Positions 35,139 through 43,671 of a DNA stretch of 64,000 bases are shown here, in pieces. The position numbers were made by a program, and so were the translations under genes. Source of the DNA: Deltaproteobacteria bacterium (GTDB taxonomy: Bacteria > Desulfobacterota > GWC2-55-46); assembly GCA_016182655.1 (NCBI GenBank), contig JACPGB010000008.1, forward strand, positions 1-64,000. Reading direction: 5' to 3'. Numbering within the stretch: position 1 is the stretch's first letter; every line of letters starts with the position of its first letter. Under the pieces are notes generated by a model. It was not told the origin of the DNA. It ran no database searches and worked only from the letters and a program-made list of their open reading frames with translations.

Positions 35139-36431
35139 ATGCGCGTTATCAATACAAACGACAAGGCCTTTGAAGGTGTCCTTGCAGGCATACTCGGCAG
35201 GGGCGAGGCGGACACCTCCGCCGTCGAGGAGGCCGTTAAAAAAATCCTCTCCGATGTAAAAAAAGACGGGGACTCGGCAGTAGTCGAGTATACAAAACGC
35301 TTCGACGGCGTTGATGTCGAAGGTGCTCTCCGTGTAACCGAAAAAGAGATAGACTCCGCAGTAAAGAAAATTTCCAAACAAGACCTCTCCATAATAGAGC
35401 TCTCGGCATCGCGCATCGAGACATTCCACAAAAGACAGATACAGCAGTCATGGTTCTCAACCGAAGACGACGGGACGATATTGGGCTCGCGGGTAACGCC
35501 CATCGAGCGCGCGGGCATCTATGTCCCCGGTGGCAAGGCGGCGTACCCTTCGACCGTCCTCATGAACGCGATACCGGCGCGCGTAGCAGGGGTGTCAGAA
35601 GTCGTCATGGTCACGCCTCCCGGCAAGGACGGCATAAGCCCTTATGTGCTGGCGGCGGCGCGAGTAGCGAAGGTGGATAAAATATTTCGCATCGGCGGGG
35701 CGCAGTCTATCGGGGCCCTTGCCTTTGGGACCGCTTCGGTCCCAAAGGTCGATAAGATAACCGGGCCGGGCAATATCTATGTGGCCACGGCCAAGCGGCT
35801 CGTTTTCGGCACGGTCGATATCGACATGATAGCCGGGCCGAGCGAGATACTCATCATAAACGACGGCACGGGCTCTGCCGAGTGGATGGCTATCGACCTC
35901 CTCTCTCAGGCAGAGCACGACGAGCTCGCGTCTTCCATTCTCATCACGACTTCTAAAAAAATAGCGACTAAAGTAGCCGGAGAGGTAAAGAGGCTCGGAA
36001 GGAAACTCAAAAGGCGCGCCATAGCCGAAAAGTCGATTGAAAGATACGGCGCGATAATCGTCGCAAAAGATTTAAACGAGGCCGCCGAAATCTCGAACAG
36101 GATCGCGCCCGAGCATCTCGAATTATTCGTCGAAGACCCGTTCGGCCTTATGGCTCTTATAAAGAACGCCGGCGCGATATTTTTAGGCAGGAACACGCCG
36201 GAGGCCGCCGGGGACTACCTCGCGGGCCCTAACCACACGCTCCCGACAGGAGGCACGGCGCGGTTCTCATCCCCCCTGGGTGTCTCCGACTTCATAAAGA
36301 GGACGAGCGTAATAAGCTTATCCCCATCCGCGATAAAGACGCTCGGCCCGTCTGTCAAGAGGTTTGCCGACCTCGAAGGGCTCGAGGCCCACGGCTTGAG
36401 CGCCGGGGCAAGGCTGAAGAAGTATAAGTAA
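35139..36431 (+). CDS. hisD: Histidinol dehydrogenase
   Basis: A 430-residue zinc- and NAD-dependent enzyme oxidising histidinol to histidine. RAGIYVPGGKAAYPST, AGPSEILII, LLSQAEHDELAS with zinc-binding Q and H, and PEHLELF and GDYLAGPNHTLPTGGTAR are visible. The length and ends are normal. It starts 8 bp after hisG. The next gene is hisB; hisC is not between them. Confidence 0.96.
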   Translation: MRVINTNDKAFEGVLAGILGRGEADTSAVEEAVKKILSDVKKDGDSAVVEYTKRFDGVDVEGALRVTEKEIDSAVKKISKQDLSIIELSASRIETFHKRQIQQSWFSTEDDGTILGSRVTPIERAGIYVPGGKAAYPSTVLMNAIPARVAGVSEVVMVTPPGKDGISPYVLAAARVAKVDKIFRIGGAQSIGALAFGTASVPKVDKITGPGNIYVATAKRLVFGTVDIDMIAGPSEILIINDGTGSAEWMAIDLLSQAEHDELASSILITTSKKIATKVAGEVKRLGRKLKRRAIAEKSIERYGAIIVAKDLNEAAEISNRIAPEHLELFVEDPFGLMALIKNAGAIFLGRNTPEAAGDYLAGPNHTLPTGGTARFSSPLGVSDFIKRTSVISLSPSAIKTLGPSVKRFADLEGLEAHGLSAGARLKKYK

Positions 36432-36439
36432 CCGGTTAA

Positions 36440-36610
36440 ACCTCCCCTCCCTTGACGGGAGGGGATTGAGGGGAGGGTGACTGCTCGGCGCAGGGCCAAA
36501 GTCGGTACGGAGTCTCTGGGTAAATCGATTCTCCTGCCGTTCGATACCGAATTGCCCGCCCGGCTGGCTTCACCCCCACCCCGGCCTCCCCCGTAAAGGG
36601 GGAGGAGTAT
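36440..36610 (+). repeat. Composite repeat (family B plus family A) in the hisD-hisB gap
   Basis: CTCCCCTCCCTTGACGGGAG and GGGTGACTG lead into a family A element at 36484-36568, then a CCCCCGTAAAGGGGGAGG palindrome. This is the same composite as at 14761 and, inverted, at 33147. It occupies the 228-bp space between hisD and hisB. Confidence 0.78.
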
Positions 36611-36659
36611 TACATAGCTACTGGATATAGATTTTACTAACGAGTGGCGAGGGATATAT

Positions 36660-37289
36660 ATGGCTCGTAAGGCGAAGATCGTACGAAAGACCCGTGAGAC
36701 CGACATCACAATCGAAGCAAACCTCGACGGTAGCGGCATAGCCGATATAAAGACGCCTATCCCGTTCTTCGACCACATGCTCGAAAACTTTGCGAGGCAC
36801 GGCCTCTTTGACTTGAAGATCAGGGCAAAGGGGGATGTCCATGTCGACCTCCACCACACCGTCGAGGACGTCGGCATAACGCTCGGCGAGGCCGTGAAGA
36901 AGGCCCTTGCCGGGGCCTCGGGAATAAAGAGGTGCGCCTCCAGTGATGTCCCCATGATGGACTCGCTCGCAACAGTCGTGCTCGACGTCTCAAACAGGCC
37001 GTACTTCAAGTTCACGACTACCAAGGACTCCTTCGCGGTATCGAAAAAAGTCATCTCCTCGATGATAGAGGGACATGTGACCGACACATTCGACATGGGG
37101 CTTTTGCAGGAGTTCATGAAGGCCTTCTCTAACAGCGCAGGCGTCGACCTCCACATAACCCTCCATTACGGGACGGACATACACCACGCGATAGAGTCCG
37201 TATTCAAGGCATTCGGCAGGGCCCTATCCGCCGCAGTCGCAAAAGATGCGCGCATAAAGGGCGTACTCTCCACAAAAGGCAAGCTGTAA
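36660..37289 (+). CDS. hisB: Imidazoleglycerol-phosphate dehydratase
   Basis: A 209-residue monofunctional HisB (no phosphatase domain). FFDHMLENFARHGLFD, HHTVEDVGITLGEAV and DIHHAIESVFKAFGRAL contain the Mn-binding histidines and glutamates. GAGGGA precedes the ATG. hisH follows after 6 bp. Confidence 0.96.
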   Translation: MARKAKIVRKTRETDITIEANLDGSGIADIKTPIPFFDHMLENFARHGLFDLKIRAKGDVHVDLHHTVEDVGITLGEAVKKALAGASGIKRCASSDVPMMDSLATVVLDVSNRPYFKFTTTKDSFAVSKKVISSMIEGHVTDTFDMGLLQEFMKAFSNSAGVDLHITLHYGTDIHHAIESVFKAFGRALSAAVAKDARIKGVLSTKGKL

Positions 37290-37295
37290 CCTCAG

Positions 37296-37919
37296 ATGAT
37301 AGCAATAATCGACTACGACATGGGAAATCTTCGAAGCGTTGCCAAGGCCTTTGAGAAGGTCGGGGCGACCGCCGCGGCCACGCGCGACCCGAAGGTAATG
37401 AATGACGCCAGCCACATCGTGCTCCCCGGCGTCGGCGCGTTCAAGGACTGCATGAGGAATTTGGAAGCCTATGGCTTGATAGACCCCATCGCAAAGGCCG
37501 TCGCCTCCGGCAAGCCCTTCCTCGGCATCTGCCTCGGGCTCCAGCTATTGTTCGACGAATCGAGCGAGTTCGGACTCCACAAGGGATTGGGCCTCATCCC
37601 CGGCAAGGTCGTCCGCTTCCCGTCGTCAAAGGACGAGGCAGGCGCGGAGCTCAAGGTCCCGCACATGGGGTGGAACGAGGTGAAAAAGGCGAAGGAGTCG
37701 CATCTCCTTAATGGCATCGACGACGGGACTTACTTCTACTTCGTCCACTCGTACTACGCCGCGCCTGCGGACGCCACAGTCACGCTCACGAAGACCGGCT
37801 ACGGGGTCGAGTTCACGAGCAGTATCGCAAAAGACAACGTCTTCGCCTGCCAGTTCCATCCTGAAAAAAGCCAGAAGGCGGGGCTAAAGGTCCTCAAGAA
37901 CTTCAGCTCCATGAGGTAA
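37296..37919 (+). CDS. hisH: Imidazole glycerol phosphate synthase, glutaminase subunit
   Basis: A 207-residue class I glutamine amidotransferase supplying ammonia to HisF. The nucleophile cysteine is in FLGICLGLQLLFDES and the His-Glu pair is in CQFHPEKSQ. The N-terminus IAIIDYDMGNLRSV is typical. It sits in the usual order hisB-hisH-hisA-hisF. Confidence 0.96.
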   Translation: MIAIIDYDMGNLRSVAKAFEKVGATAAATRDPKVMNDASHIVLPGVGAFKDCMRNLEAYGLIDPIAKAVASGKPFLGICLGLQLLFDESSEFGLHKGLGLIPGKVVRFPSSKDEAGAELKVPHMGWNEVKKAKESHLLNGIDDGTYFYFVHSYYAAPADATVTLTKTGYGVEFTSSIAKDNVFACQFHPEKSQKAGLKVLKNFSSMR

Positions 37920-37924
37920 TAAAG

Positions 37925-38641
37925 ATGATAATCTTCCCGGCCATAGACATAAAAGACGGAAGGTGCGTAAGGCTCACGCAGGGCAGGATGGACGCCGAGA
38001 CGGTCTACTCCGACGACCCAATAGACGTCGCGCGCAAGTGGGAGGCCGAAGGCGCGGAGATAATCCACCTCGTAGACCTCAACGGCGCCGTCGAAGGCAA
38101 CGCGAAGAACTACGAGGTCTTCAAAAACATAACGGCCGCGATAAACATCCCGGTGCAGATAGGCGGCGGCATAAGGGACGAGAAGACCGCCGAGCTCTAC
38201 CTTAATACAAAGGGCATAAAGAGGATAATCATCGGGACTGCGGCATATGAAAATCCCGCGTTTGTAAAGTCGCTCGCAAAAAAATACCCCGGCAGGGTCG
38301 CAGTCGGCATAGACGCAAAGGACGGGTGCGTTGCCATAAAGGGCTGGGTCACTGTAACGGACCAAAAGGCAACCGACCTTGCGAAAAGGCTCGAAGGCTT
38401 TGGTGTAGCCTGCATCATCTACACCGATATTTCGAGGGATGGGATGCTTACGGGGCCGAATATAGAGGCAACCCGCGAGCTTGCGGATTCCATATCCATC
38501 CCGGTCGTGGCCTCGGGCGGCATATCGTCGAAAAAGGATATAGAATCATATAGGGGCGTGAATATTGAGGGCATCATCGTCGGCAAGGCGCTTTACGCCG
38601 GGAAAGTAACATTGAAAGAAGCGATAGAGGCGGCTTCCTGA
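37925..38641 (+). CDS. hisA: ProFAR isomerase
   Basis: A 238-residue TIM barrel converting ProFAR to PRFAR. The catalytic aspartates are in [13 protein letters not shown] (near residue 8) and YTDISRDGM (near residue 169). VQIGGGIRD and VVASGGISS bind the phosphates. Its stop overlaps the hisF ATG by one base. Confidence 0.95.
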   Translation: MIIFPAIDIKDGRCVRLTQGRMDAETVYSDDPIDVARKWEAEGAEIIHLVDLNGAVEGNAKNYEVFKNITAAINIPVQIGGGIRDEKTAELYLNTKGIKRIIIGTAAYENPAFVKSLAKKYPGRVAVGIDAKDGCVAIKGWVTVTDQKATDLAKRLEGFGVACIIYTDISRDGMLTGPNIEATRELADSISIPVVASGGISSKKDIESYRGVNIEGIIVGKALYAGKVTLKEAIEAAS

Positions 38642-39408
38642 TGTTGACGAAGAGGATCATCCCCTGCCTTGACGTAAAGGACGGCCGCGTCGTAAAAGGC
38701 GTTAGCTTCGTCGAGCTCCGGGATGCCGGGGACCCGGTAGAATCCGCATCGGCCTACGAGGCGCAAGGGGCCGACGAGCTCGTCTTCCTCGACATAACGG
38801 CCTCGCACGAGGCGAGGAAGACGATACTCGACGTCGTCGAAAAAACCGCCTCGAACGTCTTCATGCCCTTGACAGTCGGCGGCGGGATAAGGACGCTCGA
38901 CGACATAAAAGAGTTGCTCCGCGCGGGCACCGACAAGGTCTCGATAAACACGACGGCCGTCGAGGACCCGGAGTTCGTCCGGAGGGCCTCCGAGCGGTTC
39001 GGGAGCCAGTGCATAGTCGTCGCCATAGACGCTAAGAAGAGAGAAGGCGGCGGCTGGGAGGTCTACACCCACGGCGGAAGGAAACCCCGCGGGCTTGACG
39101 CCGTCGAGTGGGCGAAGAAGATGGAGTCCTACGGCGCGGGCGAGATATTACTTACCAGCATGGACAGGGACGGCAGGAAGGACGGGTACGATCTCGACCT
39201 TACGCGTGCGGTATCCGACAACACTACCATCCCGGTCATAGCATCGGGCGGGGCCGGCACGCTCGAACACATGGTCGAGGCGTTCACTATCGGGCGCGCG
39301 GATGCCGCGCTTGCGGCCTCGATCTTCCACTTCGGGGTATTCACCATTCCCGAGACAAAGGAGTACCTCATGAGGCGCGGGATAAAAGTCAGGCCCCCTG
39401 GTAAGTAA
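38641..39408 (+). CDS. hisF: Imidazole glycerol phosphate synthase, cyclase subunit
   Basis: A 255-residue TIM barrel partner of HisH, producing IGP and AICAR (ZMP), the latter feeding Pur[13 protein letters not shown] holds the catalytic D11 and [15 protein letters not shown] the second aspartate. IASGGAGT binds phosphate. hisI/hisE do not follow; the next gene is a DUF2127 protein. Confidence 0.96.
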   Translation: MLTKRIIPCLDVKDGRVVKGVSFVELRDAGDPVESASAYEAQGADELVFLDITASHEARKTILDVVEKTASNVFMPLTVGGGIRTLDDIKELLRAGTDKVSINTTAVEDPEFVRRASERFGSQCIVVAIDAKKREGGGWEVYTHGGRKPRGLDAVEWAKKMESYGAGEILLTSMDRDGRKDGYDLDLTRAVSDNTTIPVIASGGAGTLEHMVEAFTIGRADAALAASIFHFGVFTIPETKEYLMRRGIKVRPPGK

Positions 39409-39418
39409 CAGGTACCCA

Positions 39419-39892
39419 ATGAAAGACAACGGCTCAGGGTTCCTTAGGATAATAATCGTTTACAAGGCAGTGATCGGCGCGATCGAACTCGGGTTCTCGG
39501 CCCTTCTCATAAAGAGCCTCGATATCGCGCCCGAGCTCACGATGGCGAACCTCGCCGCTAACCTCAACATAGATATCGGAAGCGCTCTCATGCGCGCAAT
39601 CTACGATAAGGCCGCCTCCTTTGACGGATATGTCTTCGGCCTCATCGCCGTCGCCGCGCTCGCCATAGGGGTGCTCAACTTAATAGAGGCCTGGGGTCTG
39701 CACCAGAGGGAGCGCTGGGCCGAGTGGCTTACGGTCGCCCTCACCGCCGTTTTCATCCCCTACGAGCTCTACATCACGGCATCGAGCTTTAGCCTATTAA
39801 AATTAGTCCTCTTATTTGCGAACTCGTACATCGTATACTACCTCGCCAGGCATAAGGAGCTTTTCAGGAGGCAGGCGGAGGCGGGCGCGTAG
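39419..39892 (+). CDS. DUF2127 family membrane protein
   Basis: A 157-residue inner-membrane protein with about four TM helices (near 8-30, 70-92, 100-120 and 122-140). [18 protein letters not shown] and [20 protein letters not shown] are typical of DUF2127. Function unknown. It starts 10 bp after hisF and may simply be the last gene of that operon. Confidence 0.75.
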   Translation: MKDNGSGFLRIIIVYKAVIGAIELGFSALLIKSLDIAPELTMANLAANLNIDIGSALMRAIYDKAASFDGYVFGLIAVAALAIGVLNLIEAWGLHQRERWAEWLTVALTAVFIPYELYITASSFSLLKLVLLFANSYIVYYLARHKELFRRQAEAGA

Positions 39893-40075
39893 TACACAGA
39901 GCGCAAACTAAAGCATACCTGTGTTGCTGTGTTCTGACGCTCTGTTTTTGAATCAAAGAGACGAGCAAGCGCGCGGGAATGACAAAATGTAAAATCAGCT
40001 GATATCTCAACAGGTTACCCTATTTTTACTCTCCGCCCCCCTCCCCTGCCTTATTACGGGAAACCAAAAAACCCC

Positions 40076-40106
40076 TTGCCTAATCGGTCCGGAAATAGTA
40101 TATAAT
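40076..40106 (+). promoter_or_regulatory. Promoter of rpsF-rpsR-rplI
   Basis: TTGCCT at 40076-40081 with TATATA at 40099-40104 (17-bp spacer) or TATAAT at 40101-40106 (19 bp). The region from 39893 to here shows nothing else recognisable. Confidence 0.6.
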
Positions 40107-40112
40107 CTCTTT

Positions 40113-40232
40113 ACTCAGGACCATGCCATAGGGGCATAACGGGCTTTGATCCTTAAGAAAGTCCGGCAACCGTAAAATCCTTGCGCCTTTCAGGCGCGAA
40201 CCCGCGACAGCGGGGAACCATAAGGAGGGACT
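40113..40232 (+). promoter_or_regulatory. Structured 5' leader of rpsF, candidate S6:S18 autoregulatory RNA
   Basis: The ~120-nt leader can form several hairpins: ATGCC/GGCAT near 40124, GGGCTTT/AAAGTCC near 40141-40163, GCGCCT/AGGCGC near 40183-40197, and CCCGC/GCGGG just before the AAGGAGGG site. rpsF leaders in many bacteria bind the S6:S18 complex. I could not confirm the characteristic CCG-bulge motif, so the assignment is tentative. Confidence 0.4.
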
Positions 40233-40640
40233 GTGAACAAGTACGAGACGGTCTGCATCGTAAGGCCCGATGCGGGGGATGAGCTCATCAAAGCGTTCAT
40301 CCAGAAGGCCACCGGCTCGCTCGAGTCTGGCGGCGGAAAGCTTAGCAGGCTTGACGAGTGGGGGAGGCGGAGACTCGCCTACCCGATCGAGAAGAAGAAC
40401 GAGGGGTACTACTTCGTAATGGAGTACCAGAGCGCCCCTGAGGTCTCCAAGGAGATCGAAAGGCTCATGAAGCTCAACGAAAACATCCTCCGTTACCAGA
40501 CCGTGAGGATCATAAGCAAGAAGCCTCCCAAGCTTTCGAAGAAGGCGAGGGAAAAGGCCGCAAAGGCACTGGCCGCCGCGGAAGCCGCAAAAGCCGCACC
40601 CGCACCCGTGACCGCTGAAGGAGGTAACGCAAATGGCTAA
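40233..40640 (+). CDS. rpsF: 30S ribosomal protein S6
   Basis: A 135-residue S6 starting with GTG after a strong [39 protein letters not shown] and the C-terminal Ala/Lys-rich extension (about residues 100-135) are seen. It overlaps rpsR by 8 bp. Confidence 0.96.
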   Translation: MNKYETVCIVRPDAGDELIKAFIQKATGSLESGGGKLSRLDEWGRRRLAYPIEKKNEGYYFVMEYQSAPEVSKEIERLMKLNENILRYQTVRIISKKPPKLSKKAREKAAKALAAAEAAKAAPAPVTAEGGNANG

Positions 40641-40908
40641 CGAGAGACCCCAGCGCGAGGGCGGACGCCCCGAGAGGGGCGACAGGCGCCCCTACCAGAA
40701 GAAGAAGGTCTGCCGCTTCTGCAAGAACAAGGAGCTTACCATAGACTATAAGGACGCCAAGGCGCTCCGCCCCTACATAACCGAGAGGGGCAGGATAGTC
40801 CCCCGGAGGATCTCCGGGACCTGCGCCAAGCACCAGAGGGTAGTATGCGAGGCGATAAAGCGCGCCCGCAACCTCGCAATAATCCCGTTCACCGCAACGA
40901 GCATATAA
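40633..40908 (+). CDS. rpsR: 30S ribosomal protein S18
   Basis: A 91-residue S18. CRFCKN and the later [17 protein letters not shown] are characteristic; the cysteines suggest a zinc-binding (C+) form. [20 protein letters not shown] is the S6-contacting core. An Arg-rich N-terminal tail precedes it. Confidence 0.96.
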   Translation: MANERPQREGGRPERGDRRPYQKKKVCRFCKNKELTIDYKDAKALRPYITERGRIVPRRISGTCAKHQRVVCEAIKRARNLAIIPFTATSI

Positions 40909-40921
40909 GGAGCCTTTAGCC

Positions 40922-41368
40922 ATGATAGTGATACTCAGGAAAGAAGTCGAGAACCTCGGCAGGTTCGGCGATCAGGTGAAGGTGGCCGAGGGCTACGCGA
41001 GGAACTACCTTATCCCCAAGGGATTCGCGGTAGAAGCGAGCGCGGGGAACTTAAAGCAGTTGGAAGCCGAAAGGGAAGCGTACCTTAAAAAGGCCGCCGT
41101 AACGAAGGCCAACGCCGAGAAGCTCAAGGCCGCAATCGACGCCGTCTCCTTAAGCTTCGCGAGGAAGGCCGGAGAAGACGAGAGGCTCTTCGGCTCTGTC
41201 ACCGGCCACGACATCGAAGAGGCCTTGAAGGCAAAGGGCTTCGCCGTCGAGAAGAAGGACATCCGTCTCGAGGAGCCGATAAAGACCCTCGGGCTCCACA
41301 CGGTGGCAATAAGGCTTACGACCGACGTCTCGGCGTCGGTTCAGGTAACGGTCTCAAAGGAAGAGTAG
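40922..41368 (+). CDS. rplI: 50S ribosomal protein L9
   Basis: A 148-residue L9 with the N-terminal domain (VILRKEVENLGRFGDQVKVA, GYARNYLIPKGFA), a long connecting helix, and the C-terminal domain (LFGSVTGHDIEEALKAKGF). Follows rpsR by 13 bp in the classic order. Confidence 0.96.
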   Translation: MIVILRKEVENLGRFGDQVKVAEGYARNYLIPKGFAVEASAGNLKQLEAEREAYLKKAAVTKANAEKLKAAIDAVSLSFARKAGEDERLFGSVTGHDIEEALKAKGFAVEKKDIRLEEPIKTLGLHTVAIRLTTDVSASVQVTVSKEE

Positions 41369-41410
41369 TAGGCCTCACCGCCTGAGCTGAAATCTCAAAC
41401 CTCAAACCAG

Positions 41411-41474
41411 GGGGCCGCGGGGGGCGGGCGCTCTTAAAAAAGCGCCCCGTCTTTCAAATACGCGGCCCCTTTTT
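41411..41474 (+). terminator. Nested terminator after rplI
   Basis: GGGGCCGCG (41411-41419) and CGCGGCCCC (41461-41469) form the outer stem, ending in TTTTT. An inner GGGCGCT-type hairpin with AGCGCCCC lies within. dnaB starts 10 bp later, so read-through or a promoter inside is needed. Confidence 0.7.
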
Positions 41475-41484
41475 CATTCCCCTT

Positions 41485-42888
41485 ATGGCTTTACGCCCCC
41501 AGAAAGAGATCTCGCACAAGGTCCCGCCCCATAACATCGAGGCCGAGCAATCGGTATTGGGCGGCATACTCCTTGAGAAGGACGCGATAAACAAGGTGAT
41601 GGAAGTGCTCACCCCGGACGGGAGCGACTTCTACCACAACGCGCACTCGCGTCTCTTCTCCGGCATGGTCACGCTCTTCGAGAGGAACATCCCCATTGAC
41701 ATAGTCACGCTCTCGGACCTCTTCAAGGACTCGGACGCCTTGTCTTCCGTCGGCGGCATCTCGTACATAGGCGAGATAGTGGAAGCCACGCCAACGGCGG
41801 CGAACATCATGTACTACGCGCGGATCGTCCGGGAGAAGGCGTTGCTACGCCGCGTCATCTCGGCCTCTACCGAGATAGTCACGCGCGGTTATGAAGGGGT
41901 CGATTCCGCCGACGACTTTATAGATGAAGCCGAGCAGAAGATATTCCAGGTCTCCCAGGACAGGGCGAAAAAGTCTTTCTACGCGCTGAAGGACATCATC
42001 AAGGACACCTTCGAGACCATCGAAAAACTCTACGAGCGCAAATCCCATGTGACCGGCGTGCCTACCGGGTACAGGGAACTCGACAAGATCACTTCAGGGC
42101 TCCAGGACTCCGACCTCATCATCATCGCGGGCCGCCCCAGCATGGGGAAGACCTCTTTTTGCCTCAATATCGCCGAGAACGCGGCGATAGAGCACAACTG
42201 CCCCGTAGCGGTCTTCTCGCTCGAAATGTCCAAGGAACAGCCCGTCCAGAGGATGCTCGCCTCACGCGCTCGCGTAGACCTCCAGAAGCTCCGTAGCGGC
42301 TTTTTGAAGGAAGAGGACTGGGGGAAACTCACGAACGCCGTCGGCTCGCTCTACGACGCCAACATATTCATAGACGATACCCCGGCGCAGTCGGTCCTTG
42401 AGATGCGCGCCAAGTCGCGGAGATGGAAAAACGAATTGGGTTTGAAGCTCGTCGTCATAGACTACCTCCAGCTCATGCGCGGCAGACGGAATACCGACAG
42501 CCGCGAGCAGGAGATATCCGAGATATCGCGGTCTCTTAAAGCCATGGCCAAGGAATTGCAACTTCCGGTCATCGCCCTCTCACAGCTCTCCCGTATGGCG
42601 GAGCGGAGAGAAGGCAACAGGCCGCAGTTGTCCGATCTTCGTGAGTCCGGCGCTATCGAGCAGGACGCGGACGTCGTCATGTTCGTCTACAGGGAATCCG
42701 TTTACAAGCCCTGCGAATGCCCGAGGGATCTGTGCACCTGCGGCATGAGGCGTAGCGCCGAGATAATCGTCGCCAAGCAGAGGAACGGCCCGACCGACAC
42801 CGCGAAGCTCACGTTCCTGCACGAGTACACCCGGTTCGAGGACCAGGCCTCGGCGGACATGGACGTGCAGAGCGAGTGGGTGGAGTAG
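41485..42888 (+). CDS. dnaB: Replicative DNA helicase
   Basis: A 467-residue DnaB. The N-terminal domain begins with PPHNIEAEQSVLGGIL near residues 13-28. The RecA-like domain has Walker A in IIAGRPSMGKTSF near 213-225 and Walker B in LVVIDYLQLMRG near 317-328; QLSRMAERREGNRPQLSDLR is the DNA-binding loop region. A cluster of cysteines (CECPRDLCTCG near 409-419) is an uncommon variation in the C-terminal domain. There is no intein. Confidence 0.96.
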   Translation: MALRPQKEISHKVPPHNIEAEQSVLGGILLEKDAINKVMEVLTPDGSDFYHNAHSRLFSGMVTLFERNIPIDIVTLSDLFKDSDALSSVGGISYIGEIVEATPTAANIMYYARIVREKALLRRVISASTEIVTRGYEGVDSADDFIDEAEQKIFQVSQDRAKKSFYALKDIIKDTFETIEKLYERKSHVTGVPTGYRELDKITSGLQDSDLIIIAGRPSMGKTSFCLNIAENAAIEHNCPVAVFSLEMSKEQPVQRMLASRARVDLQKLRSGFLKEEDWGKLTNAVGSLYDANIFIDDTPAQSVLEMRAKSRRWKNELGLKLVVIDYLQLMRGRRNTDSREQEISEISRSLKAMAKELQLPVIALSQLSRMAERREGNRPQLSDLRESGAIEQDADVVMFVYRESVYKPCECPRDLCTCGMRRSAEIIVAKQRNGPTDTAKLTFLHEYTRFEDQASADMDVQSEWVE

Positions 42889-42944
42889 AGGGAGTAATTT
42901 GTATTTTTTGAGCAACATTAATCTGCTCTTTTAGATATATTTTT

Positions 42945-43330
42945 TTCGCCCTGCCGGGCTTTTTTTCGGCATAGGGGTTCGCTCCCGTCGTCCTCCCCCT
43001 CCCCCTCCCACGCGCTCGCCTCCCCCGAGCGCTTCGCGTCTATCCTTCCTCCGGCTCGCGCGTCACTTCCTCACTTAAGGTCGCTCACCCCATGCCTGGT
43101 GGATTTTTGAAAGACAAAAAAATACTGGTTCAGTTTATTGACCCGATAGCGCCTGTATCGGCTATTCGAAACTTTCGCCAAGGCCTTTTTGCGCGCTCCG
43201 CGCGCTTTAGGCGATGGCTCCGAGCGCTTCCTTCCTCCCCCCGCTAGGCGCGGGGCCAATTTCAAATCGGGTTGCTTAGGGTTAATTTAAGCACAAACGC
43301 ACGATACGGATTTGCCTGTCCGGCGAGGAC
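42945..43330 (-). repeat. Family D repeat with an inserted family A element, downstream of dnaB
   Basis: On the minus strand this holds the end AGCCCGGCAGGGC near 42953-42965, the start near TGAGCGACCTTAAGTGAGGA at about 43070-43095, and a second partial copy with GCGCGCAAAAAGGCC at about 43185. A family A element lies at 43244-43328 (CTAGGCGCGGGGCCAATTTC to TTGCCTGTCCGGCGAGG), flanked by the same family D sequence (GGGGCGAGCG) as at 11451. No gene is visible in the whole 783-bp gap. Confidence 0.7.
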
Positions 43331-43443
43331 CGTTCGCTCGCCCCAGCCCCCCTTATGCGCTCTCCGCCATGCGCCCGTGTGTTTGAAAGACAAAGCGAAA
43401 AAAATGCTTAAGCGGTTGGAAAACCGTGCTTATCGATTATAGT

Positions 43444-43565
43444 TAGGCGGGACTAACGAGTCCCGCCTATTGGATAGAGGATACGACCTCCCCGGCCCCT
43501 CCTTGTGAAGGAGGGGAGCCAAAGACAATCTCCTCCCCTTTTTACAAGGGGAGGCTGGGAGGGGT
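43444..43565. repeat. GGCGGGACT palindrome and CTCCCC/GGGGAG cluster before priA
   Basis: AGGCGGGACTAACGAGTCCC is a palindrome close to the rho terminator stem but lacking its T-run. It is followed by several CTCCCC/GGGGAG motifs (about 43487-43562) of family C. Confidence 0.6.
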
Positions 43566-43671
43566 CGCAGTAAAAACATTACATCACATTTGGAAACCAC
43601 GCCTGAATCCAAATCATAATACCCCTTTCAAACTCCCCTCTTTTCTAATAAAATCTTCTGAGCACAAAGGC

